Shown here piece after piece: positions 1 through 8,845 of a stretch of DNA of 64,000 nucleotides. This DNA comes from Echinicola arenosa. Lineage in GTDB: Bacteria; Bacteroidota; Bacteroidia; Cytophagales; Cyclobacteriaceae. The translations under genes and the position numbers were made by a program. The DNA lies in assembly GCF_014841125.1 (NCBI RefSeq), contig NZ_JACYTQ010000002.1, positions 496,001-560,000 on the forward strand, given 5' to 3'. The stretch's first letter is position 1. Each line of letters begins with the position of its first letter. Below the pieces are notes generated by a model. It ran no database searches. It had not been told where the DNA came from and saw only the letters and a program-made list of their open reading frames with translations.

Positions 1-1622
1 AAGATTTATTTGCCATTAAGACTTTTGGGTTTAGGGGAGAAGCCATGGCATCTATTGCTGCTGTGGCCCAAGTGGAAATGAAAACCAGGCCGCAAGGAGA
101 AGAACTTGGCACACAAATCTGTATAGAGGGTTCTGAAATCAAAAAACAGGAACCAGTTGTCTGCCCCCAAGGCACTTCCATTGCAGTTAAAAACCTCTTT
201 TTCAATGTTCCAGCCAGGAGGAATTTCCTCAAATCCAATCCTGTGGAGATGAAGCACATTGTCGAGGAATTTCAACGGGTAGCCCTGTCCTATCCTGGAA
301 TCAGCTTTAGTTTGACGCACAACGACATGGAACTGTTCAGACTCAGCCCTGGAAAACTAAGTCAAAGAATAGTAGGGATATTTGGGAAGAACTATCAGGG
401 ACAATTGGTGGCTTGTGAGGAAGACACGCCCCATGTGACGATCAAAGGCTATGTTGGCAAGCCTGAAAATGCCAAAAAGTCGCGGGGAGAGCAATACTTC
501 TTTGTAAACAACAGGTTCATCAAAAGCAATTACCTGAACCATGCTGTTTCCAATGCTTATGAAGGGTTAATGGCTTCAGACCAACACCCATTTTATGTGC
601 TTTTCCTTGAAATCGATCCTTCCCACATAGACATCAACGTCCACCCCACCAAAACCGAAATCAAGTTTGATGATGAAAGGACGATCTATTCTGTGGTGCG
701 GGCTGGGGTAAAGCAGGCTTTGGGTGCTCATAATGTCGTGCCCACCTTGGATTTTAGCCTAGATGTGAATTTTACAGAAACCTGGAAAAACGACGAAGTA
801 AGGAAAGAAGAAGTAAGCCGAGAAAACAGCTATAAGACCTACAGTTCTCCATCCTTTAAGAAACAGGATACTTCAGGTTGGGAAAAACTTTTTGAGGGAG
901 GAAAGAACAGTGCTTCTGACCTCAGTCAAGACGCATTCAAAGAAGGAGCCTCCTCTCCTTCCATTGAGACACTTACTTTCTCCAGCAAGGCCAATGATGA
1001 AGAAAAAGAAGCTTTACAACCTGAACAAGCACTTCATTTTCCTCAAGAGGAAACCAATACAGGAACAACTTTTCAAGTAGAAATGAGTTATATTGTTGCT
1101 CAGCTCGGCAATGGCATGTTATTGCTTGACCAGCAAGCCAGTCATGAGCGCATCTTGTATGAAAGGTACCTGAAACAATTGAAAAATTCGGGAGGCGCCT
1201 CCCAGCAATGTCTTTTTCCACAAAGCATCAATGTAAGTCCAGCAGACTTTGCTCTCGTCATGGATCTTCATGATGAACTGACCAACCTTGGCTTTGTGGT
1301 CGAAGAGTTTGGAAAAAACACCTTGTTGATAAAAGGTGTCCCTGCAGACATTCAAATTAATAATGAAAAAGCCCTTTTTGAAGGCCTTTTGGAACAGTTC
1401 AAACATTTTAAATCTGAACTTTCCTTGGACAACAAAGAAAATCTGGCGCGATCTTTGGCCAAAAAATCTTCCATTAAGAAAGGGGCAAAACTTAACAGCC
1501 AGGAAATGGAAACCATCGTAGGGCAACTATTTGCCTGTCAAAATCCAAATTATGGCTTGTCAGGGAACAAAACCTTTATCAAACTTGATTTAACTAGAAT
1601 AAGAAGTTTTTTTGAAAAATAA
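1..1622 (+). CDS. mutL: DNA mismatch repair protein MutL (5' end outside window)
   Basis: MutL is the mismatch-repair ATPase that links MutS recognition to strand incision. The frame is open from base 3 and reads through the GHKL motif GFRGEA (bases 27-44), followed by SIAAVAQ, so the true start lies upstream and the ATG at base 45 is internal. The transducer domain runs to about base 720 and includes the DINVHPTK stretch. A variable, charged linker covers about 780-1065. The C-terminal dimerization domain follows and contains DQQASHERILYE from base 1128, a variant of the endonuclease motif DQHAxxExxxxE in which His is replaced by Gln, and ACQNPNYG near the end. The stop is 3 bases before the rhomboid start, so the genes are probably cotranscribed. 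Family identity is certain. Whether the variant motif is nuclease-active cannot be read from sequence. Confidence 0.96.
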   Translation, partial: DLFAIKTFGFRGEAMASIAAVAQVEMKTRPQGEELGTQICIEGSEIKKQEPVVCPQGTSIAVKNLFFNVPARRNFLKSNPVEMKHIVEEFQRVALSYPGISFSLTHNDMELFRLSPGKLSQRIVGIFGKNYQGQLVACEEDTPHVTIKGYVGKPENAKKSRGEQYFFVNNRFIKSNYLNHAVSNAYEGLMASDQHPFYVLFLEIDPSHIDINVHPTKTEIKFDDERTIYSVVRAGVKQALGAHNVVPTLDFSLDVNFTETWKNDEVRKEEVSRENSYKTYSSPSFKKQDTSGWEKLFEGGKNSASDLSQDAFKEGASSPSIETLTFSSKANDEEKEALQPEQALHFPQEETNTGTTFQVEMSYIVAQLGNGMLLLDQQASHERILYERYLKQLKNSGGASQQCLFPQSINVSPADFALVMDLHDELTNLGFVVEEFGKNTLLIKGVPADIQINNEKALFEGLLEQFKHFKSELSLDNKENLARSLAKKSSIKKGAKLNSQEMETIVGQLFACQNPNYGLSGNKTFIKLDLTRIRSFFEK

Positions 1623-1625
1623 TCT

Positions 1626-2417
1626 ATGTTTAGAAACCTAACACCCGTTGTCAAAAACCTGCTCTTGATAAACGTGGGCATTTTCTTTATAGCAACCTAC
1701 TTCATTCCGCAGTTGCAGGCCATGTTTGCGCTTTACTATATAGAAAGTAGGTTGTTTATGCCTTTTCAGTTTTTGACCTATATGTTTATGCATGCCGGAA
1801 TCTGGCATTTGTTCAGCAACATGTTCGGTTTGTTTATATTTGGCCCATTATTGGAACAGTTTTTAGGCCCAAAAAAAATCCTAACACTATGGATGATTTG
1901 TGGTATCGGCTCCGGTGTGCTTTATTCAGGCTACACGGCCTTCCAAATGCATCAACTGGACAACAAAATTGAATCTTTTTACAATAATCCAGATCCAGAA
2001 ATTTTCAATCAGTTTGTCTCTGATAACAACTATATGTTCAAGTCAAGCATCTATGACTTTATAGATAAATTTAGCAGAGCTCCTGAAAATGAAAGTTACA
2101 TTCAGCAAGCTAAAGACAACATGCAAGCTGTCAGGGAAAATAAGTCCAACATTCCTATGGTAGGTGCCTCTGGGGCTTTATTTGGTATTTTGATCGCCTT
2201 TGGAATGCTCTTCCCCAATACCCAGTTATTCCTATTATTCCCCCCGATGCCGATCAAAGCAAAATATTTGGTGCTCTTTTATGGGCTCTACACGGTTTAC
2301 AATGTGATTGTCAATAACCCTACAGATAATGTGGCACATTTTGCCCACTTAAGTGGTTTAATAATAGGTGCGATTTTGGTAACTTTCTGGAAAAAGAACA
2401 GAACTAGCTTTTATTAA
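1626..2417 (+). CDS. Rhomboid family intramembrane serine protease, copy 1
   Basis: This is a membrane-embedded serine protease that cleaves transmembrane substrates. The first helix is at about residues 10-30. The oxyanion signature HLFSN lies at 61-65, the catalytic Ser182 sits in GASGALFG, and the catalytic His is probably His241 in AHLSG. About 70 polar, charged residues (roughly 105-175) are inserted between the third membrane segment and the Ser helix, an unusually long loop for a rhomboid. The gene sits 3 bp after mutL and 2 bp before a second rhomboid gene, so the three probably form one transcript. Substrates are unknown. Fold and catalytic residues are clear. Confidence 0.92.
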   Translation: MFRNLTPVVKNLLLINVGIFFIATYFIPQLQAMFALYYIESRLFMPFQFLTYMFMHAGIWHLFSNMFGLFIFGPLLEQFLGPKKILTLWMICGIGSGVLYSGYTAFQMHQLDNKIESFYNNPDPEIFNQFVSDNNYMFKSSIYDFIDKFSRAPENESYIQQAKDNMQAVRENKSNIPMVGASGALFGILIAFGMLFPNTQLFLLFPPMPIKAKYLVLFYGLYTVYNVIVNNPTDNVAHFAHLSGLIIGAILVTFWKKNRTSFY

Positions 2418-2419
2418 TC

Positions 2420-3340
2420 ATGTACGGAGGATTCTGGTATTATTTAAAAAACGCTTTCAACCATAAAGACAATAGTCTCTATAAGATATTGGCCATTAAT
2501 ATTTTGGTATTTTTGGCTTTTCTGGTGCTTAGGGTTTTCTTGACTATCGGAGGGGGTGAAGCCCTCTATAGCAGGATCCTTTCTTACTTTATGATGCCAG
2601 CTGCCTTGGATCACTTCATTCTTCAGCCTTGGTCCATCATCACTTATATGTTTTTGCATGAGGGCATCTTCCATATTTTATTCAACATGCTCTTTCTGTA
2701 TTGGTTTGGCTTACTGGTTCAAGAATACTTGGGAAGCAGAAAGCTAACCAACCTATATGTCCTTGGCGGAATAGCAGGCGCTCTTTTGTACGTTTTGATG
2801 TATAATTTTGCTCCTTATTTCAGTAACCATAGAGATGCCGCATTGATGTTGGGAGCAAGTGCAGGCGTATATGCCATTGTTGTAGGAGCTGCGACACTGA
2901 CCCCTGACACCACTTTCCACCTTATCTTACTCGGCCCAGTAAAGATAAAATACATTGCCATATTCTATGTAGTGGTGGCATTTGCCAACAGCACTGGCAG
3001 CAATGCAGGAGGAGAACTAGCACATTTGGGCGGGGCAGCGTTAGGCTACTTCTACATTTCACTATTGAGAAAAGGAACAGACTTAGGCAGACCAGTTCAA
3101 GCTGTGGGCCAGTTTTTTGAGAACCTGTTTTCTGGTAGGCCCAATGTAAAAGTCACTTACCGCAAGAAAAATACTCCCTATAAGAGTGAACCCTTAAAAA
3201 AAGAAGATCGAAAAACAGACTCATCTCAAGCCACCACTCAAGAGGAAATTGACAAAATTTTAGATAAAATTGCAGAGAAGGGTTATGACAGCCTTTCTAA
3301 AGAAGAAAAGAGAAAGCTATTTGAATACAGTAATAAATAA
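2420..3340 (+). CDS. Rhomboid family intramembrane serine protease, copy 2, with soluble tail
   Basis: This is the second rhomboid in tandem, with about six membrane segments between residues 22 and 215. HILFN is at 85-89, Ser147 is in GASAG (145-149), and His202 is in ELAHLGG. It lacks the long loop of its neighbour. Instead it carries a hydrophilic C-terminal tail (about 225-306) with many Lys and Glu. The tail ends in an acidic helical segment (EEIDKILDKIAEKGYDSLS...) resembling the short C-terminal domain found on many Bacteroidota rhomboids (DUF6576-like, by recall). The two rhomboids are diverged and probably not redundant. The 276-bp gap after it shows no terminator-like hairpin. Confidence 0.92.
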   Translation: MYGGFWYYLKNAFNHKDNSLYKILAINILVFLAFLVLRVFLTIGGGEALYSRILSYFMMPAALDHFILQPWSIITYMFLHEGIFHILFNMLFLYWFGLLVQEYLGSRKLTNLYVLGGIAGALLYVLMYNFAPYFSNHRDAALMLGASAGVYAIVVGAATLTPDTTFHLILLGPVKIKYIAIFYVVVAFANSTGSNAGGELAHLGGAALGYFYISLLRKGTDLGRPVQAVGQFFENLFSGRPNVKVTYRKKNTPYKSEPLKKEDRKTDSSQATTQEEIDKILDKIAEKGYDSLSKEEKRKLFEYSNK

Positions 3341-3616
3341 AATGGTTTTACAAACCTTAATTACCAAAGTACACAGAACTGCTTACTAATTTTCATTCTA
3401 TAAATATCAATCCGACCCAACCCTCAACTAAGACAGCTTCAGTCTAATGCAACTATAGGCTTGCTGATTTTTGAGGTAAGCAGAAACAATCAAACCGATA
3501 GGATTAATTCTTAATAAATACCCCCCTTTCATCTCCATAAGCTTTACTGTAGCAATATTTCATCTGCACCAAAAGATGAGTAACTTAGTGTTAATTTTCA
3601 TCCACAGTTTAGTTTA

Positions 3617-5743
3617 ATGACTCCAAAAGAGGTACTCAAAAATTTTTACGGTTACGATAACTTTAGAGGTCAGCAAGAGGCCATTATCAAATCCATTTTA
3701 AGCGACAAAGACACTATTGTATTGATGCCTACAGGTGGAGGGAAATCGGTTTGCTATCAAGTTCCGGCAATGGTTTATGAAGGGCTTACATTGGTTATTT
3801 CCCCCCTCATTGCCCTGATGAAAGACCAGGTGGACGCCCTTAATGCCAATGGCATTCCTTCTGCTTATTTAAATTCCACCCAAAGCACCTCAGAGCAACG
3901 CTTTATTCATCAGGAAATACAATCTGGCAAAATAAAACTGCTTTATGTCGCCCCAGAAAGATTATTTGGAGGAGCCTTCCCATTGACCGAGTTATTGCAA
4001 GACATCAAGCTAGCACTTGTCGCCATTGACGAAGCCCACTGCGTTTCACAATGGGGACATGATTTTAGACCTGATTATTTACAAATTGGCATGTTGAGGA
4101 AGGAGTTTCCTGCGGTGCCATTCATAGCCCTTACAGCCACAGCAGATAAACAAACCCGAAAAGATATAGCAGATAAACTGGGGCTTATTCATCCCAAATG
4201 GTTTATTTCCAGTTTTGATCGACCGAACATCACTTATAGGGTCACGCCCAAGAGGAATTCCTTTGAAAAACTTTTAGAGTTTTTAGAATATCACCAAAAG
4301 AGCTCAGGCATCATTTATTGCCTTTCTCGGAAAAATGTTGAAGATACCGCCGAAAAGCTTCAAGCAGCCGGACTTTCCGTACTTCCCTATCACGCAGGAC
4401 TGAACCGAGAAACCCGGGCTGCCAACCAAGAAAAGTTCATTAAAGATGAAGTAAAAATCATGGTCGCTACCATTGCTTTCGGAATGGGGATCGATAAATC
4501 GAATGTTCGTTTTGTGGTCCATATGAATATGCCACAAAACATCGAAGGGTATTATCAAGAAACCGGAAGAGCAGGAAGAGATGGCCTTCCTAGTGAAGCT
4601 TTGCTTTTTTACAGCTATGGCGATTTTATGACTTTAAAGCGCATGATCGACACGCCAGACAATCCTGAATATGCGTCCATTATGGCCACTAAGCTGACTA
4701 AAATGAAAGACTTCTGCCAGAGCAGCAAATGCAGAAGACGATACCTCATGAGCTATTTTGGTGAACAAACTGATGAAGCTTGTGGCAATTGTGACATTTG
4801 CTTTTCTGAAGGGAACCAAGAAGACATGACCATTCCCTCCCAGATGTTATTGTCCACACTCGCAAGACTTAAGGAATCATTTGGTATGGGCTATACTATT
4901 CTAGTGCTTCGCGGTTCTCAATCTGTCAAAGTCCAAGAGGAACACAAACAACTTTCGGTTTATGGTATTGGCAAAGACAAAACTGAAGACTTTTGGAAGC
5001 TTTTAGGGCAACAACTGATTCAAGAAGGCTATATTGCTGAGGCAGGTCAGCAATTCCCTACCCTTAAACTGACCACCTTGGCTTGGACCAAGCTTAAGAA
5101 AAAACAAAAGATACTGCTAAGCATGCAGGACAATTCCATGCTTAGAAAAACCAAAAAAGTAGCCTATGAGGAAGCTCTTTTTGAAGAACTCAAGTCTATC
5201 CGGTTTGAAATAGCCCAAAAAGAAAACGTTCCTCCCTATGTGGTTTTCTCTGACGCCAGCTTAGTGGAGATGGCTACTTACTTGCCCGTAAACAATGATA
5301 GTTTCTTAACGATTTCAGGCGTTGGACAAACTAAGTCTGAAAATTACGGGAGCCAGTTCACAACTGTCATTTCCAAGTATGTCCAAAAGCATCAGCTTTC
5401 ACCAAGAAAAAAATTAACCTCATCAAAAAAAACGGTAAACACTTCAACAAACGGGATTTCAAGTACGGAGAAAATGACACTAAAACTCCATCAGGACGGT
5501 ATGGACATTTACCAAATTGCAAAGACAAGGGAAATGGCACTTACTACTATTGAAGGACACCTGACCAAATTAGTTAAGCTTGGAAAAATAGATGCAGAGC
5601 AGTTTGTTTCCAAAGATGATCTGCTGAATATTCGCCTTTTTTCTAGAAGGCAGGAAAATAATTACTTAAAACCCATCAAAGAGCATTTTGGAGAAAGATA
5701 CTCTTACTTCCAAATCAAAGTAGCATTAGCCACTGATAAATAA
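3617..5743 (+). CDS. recQ: ATP-dependent DNA helicase RecQ
   Basis: RecQ is a 3'-5' superfamily 2 DNA helicase that acts in recombination and repair. Walker A is TGGGKS at residues 39-44 and the DEAH box is at 138-141, followed by VSQWGHDFRPDY. Motif VI is QETGRAGRDG near 320. The zinc-binding subdomain has four cysteines (CQSSKC then CGNCDIC, about 372-397). An RQC winged helix follows, then an HRDC domain at about 510-590 (contains VFSDASL). The C-terminal segment (about 610-708) resembles the helix-turn-helix tail of long Bacteroidota RecQ proteins. The length of 708 residues fits that group. The ATG at 3617 lies just before the conserved N-terminus. A strong terminator follows at 5817. 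Confidence 0.96.
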   Translation: MTPKEVLKNFYGYDNFRGQQEAIIKSILSDKDTIVLMPTGGGKSVCYQVPAMVYEGLTLVISPLIALMKDQVDALNANGIPSAYLNSTQSTSEQRFIHQEIQSGKIKLLYVAPERLFGGAFPLTELLQDIKLALVAIDEAHCVSQWGHDFRPDYLQIGMLRKEFPAVPFIALTATADKQTRKDIADKLGLIHPKWFISSFDRPNITYRVTPKRNSFEKLLEFLEYHQKSSGIIYCLSRKNVEDTAEKLQAAGLSVLPYHAGLNRETRAANQEKFIKDEVKIMVATIAFGMGIDKSNVRFVVHMNMPQNIEGYYQETGRAGRDGLPSEALLFYSYGDFMTLKRMIDTPDNPEYASIMATKLTKMKDFCQSSKCRRRYLMSYFGEQTDEACGNCDICFSEGNQEDMTIPSQMLLSTLARLKESFGMGYTILVLRGSQSVKVQEEHKQLSVYGIGKDKTEDFWKLLGQQLIQEGYIAEAGQQFPTLKLTTLAWTKLKKKQKILLSMQDNSMLRKTKKVAYEEALFEELKSIRFEIAQKENVPPYVVFSDASLVEMATYLPVNNDSFLTISGVGQTKSENYGSQFTTVISKYVQKHQLSPRKKLTSSKKTVNTSTNGISSTEKMTLKLHQDGMDIYQIAKTREMALTTIEGHLTKLVKLGKIDAEQFVSKDDLLNIRLFSRRQENNYLKPIKEHFGERYSYFQIKVALATDK

Positions 5744-5816
5744 ACACTTATAAAACAATTTATAATAGTTCAGTAAACGATAAAGACAATATTTTTATAT
5801 ACAAATGGCACAAAAA

Positions 5817-5848
5817 CCAAAAAATACCCCAAATGGGGTATTTTTTGG
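5817..5848 (+). terminator. Intrinsic terminator after recQ
   Basis: A perfect 14-bp stem (CCAAAAAATACCCC / GGGGTATTTTTTGG) with an AAAT loop contains the A/T tracts of a classic intrinsic terminator. It lies 74 bp after the recQ stop. It is nearly symmetric and could also stop opposing transcription. The rest of the 319-bp gap 5744-6062 shows nothing further except the minus-strand terminator at 6001-6037. Confidence 0.85.
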
Positions 5849-6000
5849 TACTTGAATAAGTTATACATTTGAGGAGGGTGATTAAGCAACTTTTTCCACT
5901 TTGTTTTAAGTGTTTAAACGAAATCTCAAGAGGCCATTTTAATTCTTACTTTTTAAGGCCTCTTACTTTAACTTCCCTACATCCTATCCAACGCCCCTTG

Positions 6001-6037
6001 AAAAAAAGAAAAAGCCAACAATTTCTTGTCAGCTTTT
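6001..6037 (-). terminator. Intrinsic terminator of the desaturase gene
   Basis: Read on the minus strand, the sequence AAAAGCTGACAA / TTGTTGGCTTTT forms a 12-bp RNA stem (two G-U pairs) with a GAAA tetraloop. It is followed by a U-rich tract, the complement of bases 6001-6013. It lies about 25 bp after the desaturase stop codon. Confidence 0.8.
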
Positions 6038-6062
6038 AGTATTTTCTATTGATGCTATTTTC

Positions 6063-7064
6063 CTATTTCAACCAGGCAAGACTGATTTCATCTGGAGCTT
6101 TCATTCGATCGGCCAACCTCATGTATCTGTCTGATAGGCCAGCCAAATAATCTTGTGCTTTGGCCGCGGCTCCCTCAAGACCAGTGATAGACTCAATCTT
6201 CCACAACTTCACCAAGTGATCAATAATCCTTGCATAATCCCAACCCGTGTAAACACCAATCTTTTGGGTAATGGCAGAAAACTGATCAAACAAAGTTGGG
6301 TTGCTACCTCCTTTGCCCATCAAAACCGCTGGCATAACAATCTGCTTTCGCATCATTTTCTCAAAAGCAAGCATGGCACCATTCGGATCGATTTCAAAGA
6401 TTCGCTTCATAAAGGACTTGTAAGCCTTTTCATGTCGTGCTTCGTCACCAGCAATCTGCTTACATATCCTTGCCAGCACTGTATCTCCTGCTTTATCAGC
6501 TAACTTTCCTGTATTGACATGACTGACCTTAGTGGCCCTTTCCTGAAATGAAGTATAAATGATTGCTTGAAAAGGATCTTTTTCTGATTTAGGGTCAAAA
6601 CCATTATAGATCAATCTATGAATCGTCTGCTCCACTTTTCGCATATCTGCCCTTCCGGAAAGATAAAGATACTTATTCAACAGGTCACCATGGCGGTTTT
6701 CCTCAGCAGTCCAGGCTTTTGACCATCTTACCCAACCCCTGTCGCTCAGAAGGCTTCCTTCTGGATTAATACCTTCCAAGAGATTAAAATACGTTTGATA
6801 ACTTGGCAAAGCCTCCTCTGTGATCATATTACCAATCAAAGAAGTAATAATCGTATCAGGAATTCCAGCAGCACGCTCTTGAAGCTTTTTCACCTCATCA
6901 AAAGCATCAGGCGTACTCATATCAGGGAGAAAATCTGTAGGCTGCCAACAGTCATCTGGATTCAACAAAGTGTTATCCACTGCTTCACCTACAAAGGCAT
7001 CCAGCTGACTGATCACCTCCATATTTTTCTCCAGTTCGTAATTTATAGCTACTGTATCTTTCAT
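6063..7064 (-). CDS. Acyl-ACP desaturase (stearoyl-ACP 9-desaturase family)
   Basis: This is a soluble di-iron desaturase (FA_desaturase_2) that inserts a cis double bond into acyl chains carried on ACP, using ferredoxin electrons and O2. Ligand motifs of the four-helix bundle are visible: E83/E84 in ITEEALPSY, E121-E122-N-R-H125, E175 in SFQERAT, and D207-E208-A-R-H211. The 333 residues match the family. The gene stands alone between two terminators and probably serves membrane-lipid unsaturation. The ATG at 7064 gives the expected N-terminus. I found no TAnnTTTG promoter match upstream. The cofactor partner is not in this window. Confidence 0.93.
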   Translation of the reverse strand: MKDTVAINYELEKNMEVISQLDAFVGEAVDNTLLNPDDCWQPTDFLPDMSTPDAFDEVKKLQERAAGIPDTIITSLIGNMITEEALPSYQTYFNLLEGINPEGSLLSDRGWVRWSKAWTAEENRHGDLLNKYLYLSGRADMRKVEQTIHRLIYNGFDPKSEKDPFQAIIYTSFQERATKVSHVNTGKLADKAGDTVLARICKQIAGDEARHEKAYKSFMKRIFEIDPNGAMLAFEKMMRKQIVMPAVLMGKGGSNPTLFDQFSAITQKIGVYTGWDYARIIDHLVKLWKIESITGLEGAAAKAQDYLAGLSDRYMRLADRMKAPDEISLAWLK

Positions 7065-7317
7065 ACTATCTTATATAAAGTGTTTCGAAGAAACTTGACC
7101 TGCCATTCCCTTCACACATTCATTTTTATTTCACCACTTCAGGCCAATTCAATCGAGTGGTATTTATGAAAACGAACATTCAATTAAGATGTTTTCTAAA
7201 ACAGCACAAGTTAGGCATTTAAAAGCTAGCACCATAATAATGAGAAAGATTTAAATAAGGCAAGACAATGCATTCAGCCATAGAAAATTTTAAAAAAAGC
7301 CACTGTTTAGACATAAA

Positions 7318-7349
7318 AAAAGTGCTGCATGAATTCATGCAGCACTTTT
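7318..7349 (-). terminator. Terminator of the first SusC/SusD operon (32-bp perfect palindrome)
   Basis: Bases 7318-7333 (AAAAGTGCTGCATGAA) are followed directly by their exact inverse to 7349, centred on GAATTC. On the minus strand the hairpin is followed by T-rich sequence, placing it as the terminator of the susD-like gene ending at 7388. The rest of the 323-bp gap 7065-7387 holds the unrecognised desaturase promoter and nothing else I can name. Confidence 0.8.
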
Positions 7350-7387
7350 CCAATATATTGGCCTACTATTTTAAAATAGCGTTCCGA

Positions 7388-8833
7388 TTAATTCATGTCC
7401 CAGAAAATGGCTGAAGTTGTTTTATCTCCTCCAAGGGCCGAACTAGCTGATGTATAGTTAGTCGTGTTGATCAATGGCTCATTGGTTGGGAAAATCAACC
7501 TTTTCGGGTTGGCAACACCGTTTGAAACAGCTGTTAGCAATTGTGGATAATCCAATCTTCTTGCCTCTGTCCAAGCTTCATGACCTTGATTATAAAGTGC
7601 AATGTACTTTTGCATACCGATTTTCTGCTTGTAATCACCAGCAGCAGTAAGATAGTTTACTGATGGTTGCGCCAAATAAAGCGTCGCCTCAGCATCTGTC
7701 AAACCCCAAGTGGCAAAAGATGCACGAACACCTGCTTCGTAATACTCAGCCGCACTTCCAGAGATAAAATCTCTCTCAACTGCTTCTGCAAGAGAGAACG
7801 CTACAAAAGAGTAGTCCAAAATAGTCCCTGGGAATGTTGCCTCAGCGATAGCCGGATTAATGTGTGTCAAAGAAGCGTAAGCATTACCTGACGCACCATA
7901 ATTACCACCTACATATCCAGCCTCAATATTATCATCAAAGTAAGCATCCATTCTTGGGTCATTCACATCCTCCAACATATCAATGAAGAATTGAGTAACC
8001 ACAAAGTCAGAAGCCCTGCTATCTACTTCAAAATAGTCATAGATGGGATTAGTATATGGCTGAGAACTGCTGAATTGGTAAACCGCATTATCTGCATTTG
8101 ATTCAAACACACCAGCTGCAACTGCCTCAGAAACCAAAGTAGCTGCCTCTGTTGGATTAGAATCAGCCAATCTCATTCCGATTTTCAACTTGATAGAGTT
8201 GGCAAACTTCTTCCATGCTGCGATATCTCCTCCATAAAGAATATCAGAAGAAGCACTGAATCCAGCTGCAGTTTCATCAAGGTTTGCTATGGCTACATCT
8301 AAGCTATCGATGATTGCACCATATACAAATTCACCATCATCATAAACTGGAGTAACATTAGTTACGTCCAAAGCTTCCGTATAAGGAATGCTACCAAAGT
8401 TATCAACAAGATACTGATAAGCATAAACCTCCATTACAGAAATCATTGCCAATTGGTTGTCTCTTTGAGGAACCAATGCTGCACTAACCTCACGAGATTT
8501 GATGATGTCTTTGGCTTCTTTCAATTCATACAATGTTTCAGTATAAATATTGTCCCAAAGGCTACCTCCTACATCTCTGTTGGCCGCATCATAACTAGAT
8601 TCTTGGATATATGTAGTTTGGGTTAGAAAGTTAGCCCAAAATCTGTCCAAGTTATTATTATAGTCAATGTTGACCATTTGGTTTACCAAGTTGTACTGTC
8701 CATATGTAAACAACACTTCTGGTTCAACCTCTACCGGATTCTTAGGATCCGTGTTCAGATCGGAAAGATTTTCATCACAAGAAGAAAATAGTCCCGCTGC
8801 TGCTATACCTAATATTAATAATGACTTTTTCAT
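7388..8833 (-). CDS. SusD/RagB-family outer-membrane lipoprotein (SusD-like_2 type)
   Basis: This is a surface lipoprotein that caps a SusC TonB-dependent channel and helps capture its ligand. The N-terminus is a lipoprotein signal, MKKSLLILGIAAAGLFSSC, with Cys19 as the lipidation site. The helical, Asn/Asp/Ala-rich body and the ending TTSAIFWDMN fit the SusD-like_2 group (PF12771), whose members often serve loci without polysaccharidases. It lies 12 bp after its SusC partner and is the last gene of that operon, followed by the 7318 terminator. The ligand cannot be predicted from sequence. A peptide or small oligomer is plausible because peptidase genes lie nearby and no glycoside hydrolase does. 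Confidence 0.9.
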   Translation of the reverse strand: MKKSLLILGIAAAGLFSSCDENLSDLNTDPKNPVEVEPEVLFTYGQYNLVNQMVNIDYNNNLDRFWANFLTQTTYIQESSYDAANRDVGGSLWDNIYTETLYELKEAKDIIKSREVSAALVPQRDNQLAMISVMEVYAYQYLVDNFGSIPYTEALDVTNVTPVYDDGEFVYGAIIDSLDVAIANLDETAAGFSASSDILYGGDIAAWKKFANSIKLKIGMRLADSNPTEAATLVSEAVAAGVFESNADNAVYQFSSSQPYTNPIYDYFEVDSRASDFVVTQFFIDMLEDVNDPRMDAYFDDNIEAGYVGGNYGASGNAYASLTHINPAIAEATFPGTILDYSFVAFSLAEAVERDFISGSAAEYYEAGVRASFATWGLTDAEATLYLAQPSVNYLTAAGDYKQKIGMQKYIALYNQGHEAWTEARRLDYPQLLTAVSNGVANPKRLIFPTNEPLINTTNYTSASSALGGDKTTSAIFWDMN

Positions 8834-8845
8834 TGTGATTCAGTT

